This document shows positions 1 through 6,542 of a stretch of DNA of 9,002 nucleotides, one piece after another. Where the stretch lies: NCBI GenBank assembly GCA_964550655.1, contig CAZKAQ010000140.1, positions 1 through 9,002 on the forward strand. The letters run 5' to 3'. Below the pieces are notes generated by a model. That model searched no databases and was not told where the DNA came from. It saw only the letters and a list, made by a program, of their open reading frames with translations. Within the stretch, counting starts at the first letter, position 1; each line of letters opens with the position of its first letter. Origin of the DNA: GCA-1730015 sp964550655. Lineage in GTDB: Bacteria > Pseudomonadota > Gammaproteobacteria > Granulosicoccales > Granulosicoccaceae. Position numbers and translations under genes: made by a program.

Positions 1-539
1 CCGGACTCCGGTATATTCATGTTGGTGGTGGTTAGCGCTTCTTTATAGCCTTTAGATCTTAACCACGACAAAAACGGATACTGGTATTCCGGTATGCTGA
101 CACGCCAGCTAAAACCAGGTAGCAGTCCTTCGAATGAAGTTAATTTGGGATCATTCGGGTGAACCGAACGTGGATCCTGTGACTGATCAGTGTAGCCAAA
201 CAGCACAGGGTCATAGCCATGCCTGCGAAATGCCAGTGCCAGGGTATCGTGTCTGCTGTCCAGCGGAGAGCCATTGACACAAACCCGGTTATTCATCTGA
301 TATAAGCCCGTGTACAAACAGGCACGCGAAGGCGAGCAGGGAGCAGCCCCGGCATAGTGACGTTCAAACAAGACGCCTTTTTGCGCGAGTTTATCGAGGT
401 TCGGGGTGCTGACAAGCGGATGGCCGATGGCAGATAAACAATCACCACGCCACTGATCGGCGGTTATAAGCAGTATATTGGGTCGGTCCGGGTTAGTTGA
501 CCCGTGTTGGTCTGACTTGTGTGTTGTTACGGATGACAT
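1..539 (-). CDS. Sulfatase-fold phosphonate/phosphate monoester hydrolase, N-terminal 179 residues (3' end outside window)
   Basis: Translating the minus strand from ATG at 539 gives an open frame to the window edge, so only the N-terminal part is visible. It opens with a divergent tail, then the core strand NILLITADQWRGD (residues 21-33), whose D28 is the expected metal ligand. The C-S-P-S-R signature follows at residues 68-72; C68 would be converted to formylglycine, the catalytic nucleophile of type I sulfatases. The following segment (TGLYQMNNR, then SPLDSRH, then GYDPVLFGYTD and QDPR) resembles Rhizobium/Burkholderia phosphonate monoester hydrolases more than classical arylsulfatases. 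Such enzymes cleave phosphonate or phosphate esters, often with promiscuous sulfatase activity. It is the second gene after phnA, 18 bases downstream, so probably cotranscribed. An in-frame stop four codons upstream fixes ATG 539 as the first ATG. A sulfatase specificity (for example choline-sulfatase-like) remains possible. Confidence 0.85.
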   Translation of the reverse strand, partial: MSSVTTHKSDQHGSTNPDRPNILLITADQWRGDCLSAIGHPLVSTPNLDKLAQKGVLFERHYAGAAPCSPSRACLYTGLYQMNNRVCVNGSPLDSRHDTLALAFRRHGYDPVLFGYTDQSQDPRSVHPNDPKLTSFEGLLPGFSWRVSIPEYQYPFLSWLRSKGYKEALTTTNMNIPES

Positions 540-543
540 TGTC

Positions 544-559
544 AGCGTTCGCTAACGCT
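544..559 (-). other. Intercistronic hairpin between phnA and the hydrolase gene
   Basis: AGCGTT and AACGCT form a perfect 6-bp stem around a 4-base loop. On the coding (minus) strand the hairpin overlaps the last two bases of the phnA stop codon (558-560) and ends four bases before the ATG at 539. No Shine-Dalgarno is visible for the downstream gene, so the hairpin occupies the place where one is expected. It may matter for coupled translation or mRNA processing. There is no U-tract, so it is not an obvious terminator. Confidence 0.45.
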
Positions 560-1799
560 AGCTACTTGTACCTGCAGCCTGTGTTGCATAGTAAAATGCG
601 TCAAAGTTACGCAATTCCGGAATAGCAGTCAGGTTTTGCATTTTTGCATTGACTATAAACGGGACCACCTGTTCGGTTAATCCACCATGTGAGCGCAATG
701 GTTCGTTAAGGCCTGACAGATCGTGGCGCGATTCCGATGTACCGATAGTTTTTTGTTCGCTCGACACCAGCACAATATCACCCAGTCTGTCTTGCGGTAA
801 TTCAAAACGACTGGCCGCTTCCTCTTTAGATATAACAACATCCAGTCCGTCAAACTCTTTAAGCTTGTTAATCGTATCCTGCATGTCAGCATTTTCCGGC
901 AGGTAGGCTGTTGCAAAAGAACCCAGTGCACCGTGATGCACTACATACGGATCAGTGATGGGCAATATTACCCGGCTTTTACCGGCTCCGTACCAGTCGT
1001 CAAGAATATCCTGCAGATAGATTACATCGGGTGAGCCGTCACTAAGGTGTTTGGCTTTCATGCCATGATCTGCGGTTATCACGATTGAAGCACCTGCTGC
1101 ATCCAGTTCACCGAGGTATTTGTCAAATACCTCGTAAAAAGAAATCGCTTCTGCATCGGGTGGGGCATATTTGTGTTGTATATAGTCCGTGGTGGTCAGG
1201 TACATGATGTCCGGCTTAAACTCTTTGAGTAGTTTGACGCCTGCTGCAAAAACAAACTCTGATAGTTCGGCGGAATAAACTTCGGGTACTTCTCTGTCGA
1301 GCCACGCAGCGGCTTTGTCAATGCCATTTTCAGCTAACGTGGTATCTGCTGACCGTTCAGATGAAAAGCAGATCGCCTTGTTGTCTGTCATGTCGAGTTT
1401 ATGCCCAAGCAGTGCACGCAGTTTGTCTTTTGCGGTAACAATGGCAATGCGTGCACCGGCATCCTGGAACGCTTTAAACACGGTGGGTGCGCGCAGAAAG
1501 CGCGGGTCATTCATCATGACTTCTGCATCGTTTTCGGGCTCATACAGATAGTTACCGCAAATACCATGTACGACTGGCGGTCGACCGGTAGCGATGGACA
1601 TATTATTCGGGTTGGTAAAACTGGGTATGACACTGTGCGCCAGAGTGTCTGCACCGTTTTTTCTTATTTGGTCCAGTGCCGGCGTTTTGCCGGCCTTTGA
1701 AGCTTCCTCCAGATACGCAGGCTCACAACCGTCGAGACAAATAACGATTGCGGTACTGGCGGGCATGGCGTAGGTTCGATCATTGACAGTGACGCTCAT
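558..1799 (-). CDS. phnA: Phosphonoacetate hydrolase
   Basis: A complete 413-residue protein, normal length for phosphonoacetate hydrolase (EC 3.11.1.2), a cytoplasmic zinc enzyme of the alkaline phosphatase superfamily. It splits phosphonoacetate into acetate and inorganic phosphate. All expected residues are present. D23 lies in VICLDGCEP, the nucleophile T62 in SFTNPNN, and D205 and H209 in TTDYIQHKY. D244-H245 lie in TADHGM and H371 in RSHGG. These keep a constant offset of six from the ligand set I recall for the Sinorhizobium meliloti enzyme (D29, T68, D211, H215, D250, H251, H377). The block GICGNYLYE...MMNDPRFLRAPT (79-106) is also characteristic. The start has an excellent Shine-Dalgarno. 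It is first in a minus-strand operon and divergent from phnY, which makes its substrate. This phnA is unrelated to the E. coli gene of the same name. Confidence 0.97.
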   Translation of the reverse strand: MSVTVNDRTYAMPASTAIVICLDGCEPAYLEEASKAGKTPALDQIRKNGADTLAHSVIPSFTNPNNMSIATGRPPVVHGICGNYLYEPENDAEVMMNDPRFLRAPTVFKAFQDAGARIAIVTAKDKLRALLGHKLDMTDNKAICFSSERSADTTLAENGIDKAAAWLDREVPEVYSAELSEFVFAAGVKLLKEFKPDIMYLTTTDYIQHKYAPPDAEAISFYEVFDKYLGELDAAGASIVITADHGMKAKHLSDGSPDVIYLQDILDDWYGAGKSRVILPITDPYVVHHGALGSFATAYLPENADMQDTINKLKEFDGLDVVISKEEAASRFELPQDRLGDIVLVSSEQKTIGTSESRHDLSGLNEPLRSHGGLTEQVVPFIVNAKMQNLTAIPELRNFDAFYYATQAAGTSS

Positions 1800-1808
1800 T
1801 TAATTTGG

Positions 1809-1813
1809 CCTCC
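1809..1813 (-). promoter_or_regulatory. Ribosome binding site of phnA
   Basis: On the minus strand GGAGG lies nine bases before the phnA ATG. It is the only strong Shine-Dalgarno found at a gene start in the window and supports the chosen start. Confidence 0.85.
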
Positions 1814-1814
1814 G

Positions 1815-1832
1815 TATCTGGCTGTTATCTGG
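1815..1832. repeat. Direct repeat TATCTGG-N4-TATCTGG, candidate operator
   Basis: Two exact copies of TATCTGG (1815-1821 and 1826-1832) are separated by CTGT, giving an 11-base period, about one helical turn. The element lies between the leftward -10-like TATAAA and the phnA Shine-Dalgarno, so it would overlap the start of the phnA transcript. The 7+4+7 geometry resembles sites bound by tandem response regulators such as PhoB, but the base sequence is not the Pho-box consensus. The heptamer recurs upstream of the Na+/Pi transporter gene at 3596-3602. Confidence 0.4.
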
Positions 1833-2037
1833 TTTATAGTGGATAGCGCTGCTGATCGATGCCGTCAGGCGACGACGCCCGGGTGTTAAAAGATGATGGT
1901 ACCTGTCACAACCAGCTGTTGCCAGCATTCGGACAGTGTGGCTTGTAGCAAGATGAAAAGCATTGGCTATCGGTTGTTGCTTTGGTGGTAAAGATATCCG
2001 CTTTCGGTATTAATAAAACTCGCGAGACAATACATCT

Positions 2038-3507
2038 ATGAACGGGTCAGTTCTCGAAAAGCACGGGCTGTCAAAGTGCTGCGAAGGCATGCGCATTGGC
2101 ACAGAGAAGGTGTTCACTGATGACGTTATCGAAGTTCTGTACCCATACACGGAGGAATGCGTCGGCACAGTGCCGGCCGGTAAGTCGGAACACGCCGCTA
2201 AGGCGTTTGAGATTGCAGCGGCGTATCAATCAAAACTGACTCGCTATGAGCGTCAGAAAATTCTTTTACGTACTGCAGAGCTGATCGGGGAGCGACGTGA
2301 AGAACTGGCTAAATGGTTGACGCTTGAGCTTGGCATCAGTTTGCAACACGCCTTGTATGAAGTGGGCAGAGCCTGTGATGTTTTTACGTTTGCAGGACAG
2401 ATGTCCATTATTGACGACGGTGAGATTTTTTCCTGTGATCTGACTCCGCACGGTAAATCGCGAAAAATCTATACCGTGCGTGAGCCGGTGCGTGCGATTT
2501 CGGCAATTACCCCGTTTAACCATCCACTGAATATGGTCAGCCACAAAATCGCACCCTCGATAGCCACCAACAATTGCCTGGTATGCAAACCTTCAGAATT
2601 AACGCCACTGACGGCAATCGCACTGGCCGATATTCTCTATGAAGCCGGATTGCCGGCGGAGATGTTCCAGATAGTCACCGGCTGGCCTGAAGATATTGGC
2701 GATGAAATGGTTAGCAATAAAAATATTGATGTTATTACTTTTACCGGCGGCGTGCCGACAGGCAAGCTGATTGCCGACAAAACCGGCTATAAGCGTTCAG
2801 CACTTGAGTTGGGAGGCAATGATCCATTGATCGTATGCAATGACCTGAAGGACGATGATCTCGACAAAGCTGCAACGATTGCAGTGGCCGGTGCCACGGG
2901 TAACTCGGGGCAGCGATGTACCGCGATTAAACGCATACTTGTTCAGGAATCTGTGGCCGAGTCGTTCGTGCCGAAAGTACTCGAAAAAGCGAAAGCACTT
3001 AAATTCGGTGATCCCATGGACCCCGATACGGTACTTGGCTGCGTCATCAGTGCAGAAGCGGCAGAACTGTTTGAGCAACGTGTTTTAGATGCAGAAAAGC
3101 TCGGCGCTAAAATACTTTATCATCCGCCACGTGATGGCGCGTTGCTGCCGCCTGTTGTTGTAGATTACGTACCGCATAACTGTGAGCTGGTGATGGAAGA
3201 GACCTTCGGGCCTGTTGTGCCTGTGGTTCGGGTGCCCGATGATGATGAGGCAGTTATGGCTATCTCAAACTGCACCGAATTTGGCTTGTCGTCCGGTGTC
3301 TGTACCAATGATCTTCATCGCGCCATGCGCTATATCGACGGGCTGGATGTCGGCACCTGTAACATCTGGGAACAGCCCGGCTATCGTATAGAAATGTCAC
3401 CGTTTGGTGGTATCAAGGACAGCGGTAATGCAGTTAAAGAGGGCGTTTCCGAGGCAATGAAATTTTTCACCCGGGTAAAAACCTATTCGTTGCCGTGGTA
3501 CTCGTGA
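2038..3507 (+). CDS. phnY: Phosphonoacetaldehyde dehydrogenase
   Basis: A complete 489-residue aldehyde dehydrogenase superfamily member that oxidises phosphonoacetaldehyde to phosphonoacetate with NAD(P)+, supplying PhnA. Catalytic residues are intact. N161 sits in ITPFNHPLN and K184 in the cofactor-binding CKPSELTP. The general base E257 is in LELGGNDP, and the nucleophile C294 is in SGQRCTAIKR. R111, H162 and R293 match phosphonate-contacting residues I recall from the S. meliloti PhnY structure (R108, H159, R290), with the same +3 offset as C294 to C291. That makes the phosphonate specificity call strong. Further family hallmarks are TRYERQKILL (68-77), DDGEIFSCDLTPHGK (126-140) and SPFGGIKDSGN (454-464). 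The ATG at 2038 lacks a good Shine-Dalgarno. An in-frame ATG at 2089 (residue 18) follows a GAAGG that is too close to serve well, and homology begins near there, so the first 17 residues are uncertain. Confidence 0.96.
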   Translation: MNGSVLEKHGLSKCCEGMRIGTEKVFTDDVIEVLYPYTEECVGTVPAGKSEHAAKAFEIAAAYQSKLTRYERQKILLRTAELIGERREELAKWLTLELGISLQHALYEVGRACDVFTFAGQMSIIDDGEIFSCDLTPHGKSRKIYTVREPVRAISAITPFNHPLNMVSHKIAPSIATNNCLVCKPSELTPLTAIALADILYEAGLPAEMFQIVTGWPEDIGDEMVSNKNIDVITFTGGVPTGKLIADKTGYKRSALELGGNDPLIVCNDLKDDDLDKAATIAVAGATGNSGQRCTAIKRILVQESVAESFVPKVLEKAKALKFGDPMDPDTVLGCVISAEAAELFEQRVLDAEKLGAKILYHPPRDGALLPPVVVDYVPHNCELVMEETFGPVVPVVRVPDDDEAVMAISNCTEFGLSSGVCTNDLHRAMRYIDGLDVGTCNIWEQPGYRIEMSPFGGIKDSGNAVKEGVSEAMKFFTRVKTYSLPWYS

Positions 3508-3581
3508 GACCTTGTCAAAAATGTGCCACTAACGAGATTTGCATGTAACCGGAGTGGTCAAGCCACAGCGCATCTATCGAC

Positions 3582-3602
3582 TATACTCTATCTGATATCT
3601 GG
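3582..3602 (+). promoter_or_regulatory. -10-like TATACT with adjoining TATCTGA/TATCTGG tandem
   Basis: TATACT at 3582-3587 matches the sigma-70 -10 consensus at five of six positions, though no good -35 is seen 16-18 bases upstream. One base later come two near-identical heptamers, TATCTGA (3589-3595) and TATCTGG (3596-3602), where transcription would start. The second is identical to the repeat unit upstream of phnA. This is a speculative promoter/operator. Confidence 0.3.
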
Positions 3603-3631
3603 CAATACCCTACTGATGTGCGAGCCTGTCC

Positions 3632-3667
3632 ATCCTGTTGGTTCGCGTTCGTCTATGCCAACAGGAT
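3632..3667. repeat. Perfect 10-base inverted repeat
   Basis: ATCCTGTTGG (3632-3641) and CCAACAGGAT (3658-3667) are exact reverse complements around a 16-base spacer. As RNA this is a stable stem, extendable by a T-G wobble; as DNA it could be a dyad operator. Only three T's follow, so a rho-independent terminator for phnY is possible but not typical. It lies 70 bases before the transporter start. Confidence 0.6.
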
Positions 3668-3737
3668 TTCGAGCAGAGGCAATGTTGATTGCGCACAGGC
3701 AAGAGTGATTTGAGTCTTGGATTGAACTGACAAAGCT

Positions 3738-5411
3738 GTGAACATACTGACTTTCCTTGTAGCACTGACCGGAGCAACGATGTTGTTGCTCTATGCCGTG
3801 CGTATGGTGCGTACCGGCATTGAACGCACCTTTGGTGCATCGTTCAGGCGTTATGTGACCACAACAAACAGCCAGCCGGCAGCTGCTGCCACCGGTTTGT
3901 TTCTGGCAGTTATTCTGCAGAGTTCTGCCGCTGTTGCATTGCTGGTAGCCGGATTCGCAGGCTCTGGTGCGCTGAGTTTTGCCGCCGGATTGCCGATAAT
4001 ACTCGGTGCAGATCTGGGCTCGGCTCTTGTGATTCAGGTGCTGTCATTTAATCTTGAGTGGCTGACACCGGCACTGCTTGCAGTCGGCGGGCTTTTTTCG
4101 GTTAAATCTGATCGCCGCATACTCAAGCAAATTGGCAGGATTATTCTCGGTATCGCGTTTATCCTGATATCGCTACGGCTTCTGCGGGAAACCATGATTC
4201 CTATCAGGGAAAGTGAATTTTTACCGGCAATATCTGCACATCTTGAAAGTGACTACCTGACCGCTTTCATTATTGGTGTGATCCTGACTGTTTTCATGCA
4301 CTCATCAGTCGCCACAATTTTGATGTGTGTGACCATGGTGTCTATCGAAGCACTGGGTATTAACGCGGCAATCGCATTGGTATTAGGAGCAAACCTTGGC
4401 TCTGCGATCATCCCGGTATGGCTTGGGCGTGGAATGAATGTGCAGGCGCGTCGATTGCCCCTGGCAAACCTCATTATCAGGGGTAGTGCTGCGGTACTGG
4501 CCTTGCTGTTGTTTTCGTGGTTTCTGTTGCCGCAATGGTTTTTCTCGATGGGAAATGTTCAGGCACTGATCGGTATCCACATACTGTTCAATTTTGTACT
4601 AATAGCCGCCTTACCTCTGTGTCGATTCCTTGAAAATCCCCTGTTGTTAATACTGCCCGATGAAAAAGAAGCAGAGACTTTTAATCCGGTGCTGCGATCT
4701 GCCCTTGATGACACACTCCTTGATCAGCCTCAACTGGCCATTACCTGTCTTCAGCGTGAGGCTTTGCGTATGGCTCAGCTTGTCGAGGGAATGGTGTCAC
4801 CGGTAATGCAACTGTTTCACGACTTTGATCTGAATCGTATGGAGGCCATTCGCAATCAGGATGAACTGGTAAATCGTGCACTGGATGATATCAAACGCTA
4901 TGCAGCATCTATATCAACAGAATCGATGAATCGGGAGGAAAAAGAAAAAACCAGAGAAATAACCGAGTATGCGATAGCGCTTGAGTCAGCGGGTGATATC
5001 GTCTGCAAACAACTGTTGGTGCTTGCTCAGGAAAAGGCAGAGCAGGGTGTGATGCTCTCCAGAGACGGTAGCGCTGAGCTTGAAGAAATGCACGCTCAGA
5101 TGATGACCAACCTGTCGCTGGCGATGAATCTGCTAATCTCCGGTGACATGGAGCATGCCCGTTTGATGCTTGAAGAAAAAACAGAAATGGTGCGACACGA
5201 GCGCGCCAGTCGCAAGAAGCATCTGAAGCGCCTGAGTAACGGGTCAGCGGTAAGCTTTGACTCAAGCAATATACATCTTGAAACGCTGCGTGCGCTGAAT
5301 CAGTTCAATAGTCATATAGCCTCACTTGCCTATCCCATTTTGTACCGTGGCGGTCAGTTGCTTGAAACCCGTCTGATAGAAAACCTCGACAGCGCCAGTA
5401 ACCAACGCTGA
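3738..5411 (+). CDS. Na+/phosphate cotransporter-family membrane protein with PhoU-like C-terminal domain
   Basis: A complete 557-residue protein of the NptA/YjbB type (Na_Pi_cotrans, PF02690). The first ~305 residues are hydrophobic and hold the two inverted half-repeats typical of the family. The first has LQSSAAVALLVAG (60-72) and GADLGSALV (90-98). The second has MHSSVATIL (187-195) and GANLGSAII (217-225), with H for the usual Q. Residues ~340-545 are soluble, helical and charged, resembling the PhoU-like tail of bacterial members. Family members move phosphate across the inner membrane with Na+, and E. coli YjbB is reported to export it. Beside a Pi-releasing pathway it could expel excess phosphate or import phosphate; substrate and direction are not visible in sequence. 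It starts with GTG without a strong Shine-Dalgarno. Homology agrees with this start, since the first membrane segment begins at residue 2. Confidence 0.92.
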   Translation: MNILTFLVALTGATMLLLYAVRMVRTGIERTFGASFRRYVTTTNSQPAAAATGLFLAVILQSSAAVALLVAGFAGSGALSFAAGLPIILGADLGSALVIQVLSFNLEWLTPALLAVGGLFSVKSDRRILKQIGRIILGIAFILISLRLLRETMIPIRESEFLPAISAHLESDYLTAFIIGVILTVFMHSSVATILMCVTMVSIEALGINAAIALVLGANLGSAIIPVWLGRGMNVQARRLPLANLIIRGSAAVLALLLFSWFLLPQWFFSMGNVQALIGIHILFNFVLIAALPLCRFLENPLLLILPDEKEAETFNPVLRSALDDTLLDQPQLAITCLQREALRMAQLVEGMVSPVMQLFHDFDLNRMEAIRNQDELVNRALDDIKRYAASISTESMNREEKEKTREITEYAIALESAGDIVCKQLLVLAQEKAEQGVMLSRDGSAELEEMHAQMMTNLSLAMNLLISGDMEHARLMLEEKTEMVRHERASRKKHLKRLSNGSAVSFDSSNIHLETLRALNQFNSHIASLAYPILYRGGQLLETRLIENLDSASNQR

Positions 5412-5649
5412 GAGCAAAGTCCGAAGCCAGGCTTTATGCGCCAGCTGACAGGTGGTGCACGGATTTAACGGGTGCGCTAAACTGACATCGCTGCAATTCG
5501 TGACGTTTCACCAAGCTGCTGAAACAACCGGTGATGAAACAACTGGTTGCAATAGAAGGAAGAAGCAGATCACTTCAGCTGCTGTTAGTCGTTGTTTATT
5601 CAGTCACGGTGCCAGAAACATCCGTCAACGCCATTATCAGAAAAATCTC
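5412..5649. promoter_or_regulatory. Leader/intergenic region upstream of the kinase gene
   Basis: These 238 bases separate the transporter from the kinase gene. The kinase frame is open back to a GTG at 5452, but that stretch would encode a polar, unrecognisable segment and has no Shine-Dalgarno, so I treat it as untranslated. It contains overlapping repeats around 5505-5549. A weaker stem with one wobble pair (5438-5443 with 5453-5458) follows the transporter stop, but it has no T-run and is not a convincing terminator. No clear -35/-10 pair was found. Confidence 0.45.
5505..5549. repeat. Overlapping direct and inverted repeats in the kinase leader
   Basis: TGAAACAACCGGT (5520-5532) recurs as TGAAACAACTGGT (5535-5547), 12 of 13 identical with a 15-base period. 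The same stretch can form two competing stems. GTTTCA (5505-5510) pairs with TGAAAC (5520-5525). CAACCGGT (5525-5532) pairs with ACTGGTTG (5542-5549) over eight positions including one G-U. The stems share base 5525, and the first repeat copy spans parts of both. This may be a regulator-binding array or a leader RNA structure. Confidence 0.45.
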
Positions 5650-6537
5650 ATGAGTATTGATAATCCATCGAATCACAAGGTCATAGAGGCATTGCCGCTC
5701 TGGGCCGGGCCGGTAGCTATAAAACCCCTCGAAGGCGGTATTACCAATCACAATTATCTGGTATCAGATGGCGGCAAAGAATACGTGGTTCGCCTCGGAG
5801 CGGATATTCCGGTGCATCAGATCATGCGCTTTAATGAAGTTGCTGCTGGCCGCGCTGCCTGTACGGCAGGATTGTCTCCCGAGATTCGTCATGCGGAAGA
5901 TGGTGTGCTGGTAATGGACTATATCCAGAGTCAGCCGCTGAACGAAGAGCAGGTTCGCAATCGGGATACACTCGAAAAAATATTAACGCTGGTTAAGCGA
6001 TGTCATCACGAGATTCCAAAACATTTGCGTGGCGCATCAATCGTATTCTGGGTATTCCACGTTGTACGTGATTACGCTGCAACTCTGCGCGAAGGCAAAA
6101 GCAACCACTGCAGCAAACTTGCTGATTTACTGCATCAGGCTGAAATTCTCGAAAAAGCTGCAGCGCCGTTTGATATTGTCTTTGGTCACAATGATCTGTT
6201 ACCAGCCAACATATTAGATGACGGGAAACGGCTATGGTTAATTGACTGGGAATATGCGGGTTACACGACACCGTTATTTGATCTGGGTGGACTGGCGTCA
6301 AACAATAACCTTGATGAGTCCACCGAACGCTGGATGCTCGAACAGTATTTTAATCATGTACCGGATGATGACTTGTGGCGCAGGTATAACGCCATGAAGT
6401 GTGCATCCCTGTTACGGGAAACCATGTGGAGTATGGTGTCAGAAATACACTCGGATATCGACTTCGATTACTCGGTGTATACCCGTGATAACATGGCACG
6501 TTACGAACAAGCCTTTAACCGTTTCAACGGATTATAA
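5650..6537 (+). CDS. Choline/ethanolamine kinase-like phosphotransferase
   Basis: A 295-residue protein of the choline kinase/aminoglycoside phosphotransferase fold (PF01633/PF01636), predicted cytoplasmic. It shows the glycine-rich loop region LEGGITNHNYLV (27-38), VVRLG (46-50) and the Brenner motif HNDLLPAN (180-187), with catalytic D182 and metal ligand N187. Next come LWLIDWEYAG (195-204), with metal-binding D199, and PLFDLGGLASNNN (208-220). The WEYAG...FDL arrangement is typical of choline/ethanolamine kinases rather than antibiotic kinases. The likely reaction is ATP-dependent phosphorylation of a small amino alcohol, but the substrate is not proven. I start it at ATG 5650 because family similarity begins within a few residues; an open frame extends back to GTG 5452 without recognisable protein content. 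Its stop lies five bases before the flavoenzyme start, implying a shared message and perhaps translational coupling. Confidence 0.88.
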   Translation: MSIDNPSNHKVIEALPLWAGPVAIKPLEGGITNHNYLVSDGGKEYVVRLGADIPVHQIMRFNEVAAGRAACTAGLSPEIRHAEDGVLVMDYIQSQPLNEEQVRNRDTLEKILTLVKRCHHEIPKHLRGASIVFWVFHVVRDYAATLREGKSNHCSKLADLLHQAEILEKAAAPFDIVFGHNDLLPANILDDGKRLWLIDWEYAGYTTPLFDLGGLASNNNLDESTERWMLEQYFNHVPDDDLWRRYNAMKCASLLRETMWSMVSEIHSDIDFDYSVYTRDNMARYEQAFNRFNGL

Positions 6538-6542
6538 CCCGA

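Larger units (their letters stand above)
1800..2037. promoter_or_regulatory. Divergent intergenic region between phnA and phnY
   Basis: This 238-base region must hold the promoters of both the phnA operon (leftward) and phnY (rightward), as the two genes are head to head. No gene of its own is evident. Leftward, a TATAAA (-10-like, plus coordinates 1833-1838) sits about 34 bases before the phnA ATG, but I find no convincing -35. Rightward, TATTAA at 2008-2013 is a possible -10 for phnY, again without a well-spaced -35. A TATCTGG direct repeat (1815-1832) adjoins the leftward -10-like hexamer. Promoter calls are weak; the region's regulatory role follows mainly from gene orientation. Confidence 0.6.
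3508..3737. promoter_or_regulatory. Intergenic region upstream of the Na+/Pi transporter gene
   Basis: These 230 bases lie between phnY and the next gene. A 61-codon open frame inside it has no ribosome site or recognisable protein character, and I treat it as noncoding. The region contains a -10-like TATACT, an adjoining TATCTGA-TATCTGG tandem and a perfect 10-base inverted repeat, so the transporter gene may have its own promoter. No obvious rho-independent terminator with a U-tract follows phnY. Confidence 0.5.

Noticed and set aside
1..539. Calling the partial enzyme a choline-sulfatase because of the nearby choline-kinase-like gene
   Set aside because: The visible motifs after the CSPSR signature follow phosphonate monoester hydrolases, and its operon partner is phosphonoacetate hydrolase; the C-terminal half needed to settle specificity is missing.
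1401..1700. A 99-codon plus-strand open frame opposite phnA
   Set aside because: It lies wholly within the conserved phnA coding sequence and shows no protein features of its own.
1903..1922. CTGTCAC...CTGTTGC resembling a Pho box upstream of phnY
   Set aside because: The half-sites are six rather than four bases apart and the second is degenerate, so it does not fit the PhoB geometry.
3523..3708. A 61-codon open frame between phnY and the transporter gene
   Set aside because: It has no ribosome site and no recognisable composition or motif, and it runs through the perfect inverted repeat and promoter-like bases.
4909..5265. A 118-codon open frame on the minus strand inside the transporter gene
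   Set aside because: It is antisense to the well-supported PhoU-like coding region, with no family resemblance or start signals; a frame shadow.
5438..5458. Possible terminator stem just after the transporter gene
   Set aside because: It has only six pairs, one of them a wobble, with a 9-base loop and no following T-run.
5452..5649. Upstream extension of the kinase reading frame to a GTG at 5452, adding 66 residues
   Set aside because: The added segment is polar, unlike any kinase N-terminus I know, has no Shine-Dalgarno, and contains the repeat cluster. Family similarity begins just after ATG 5650.
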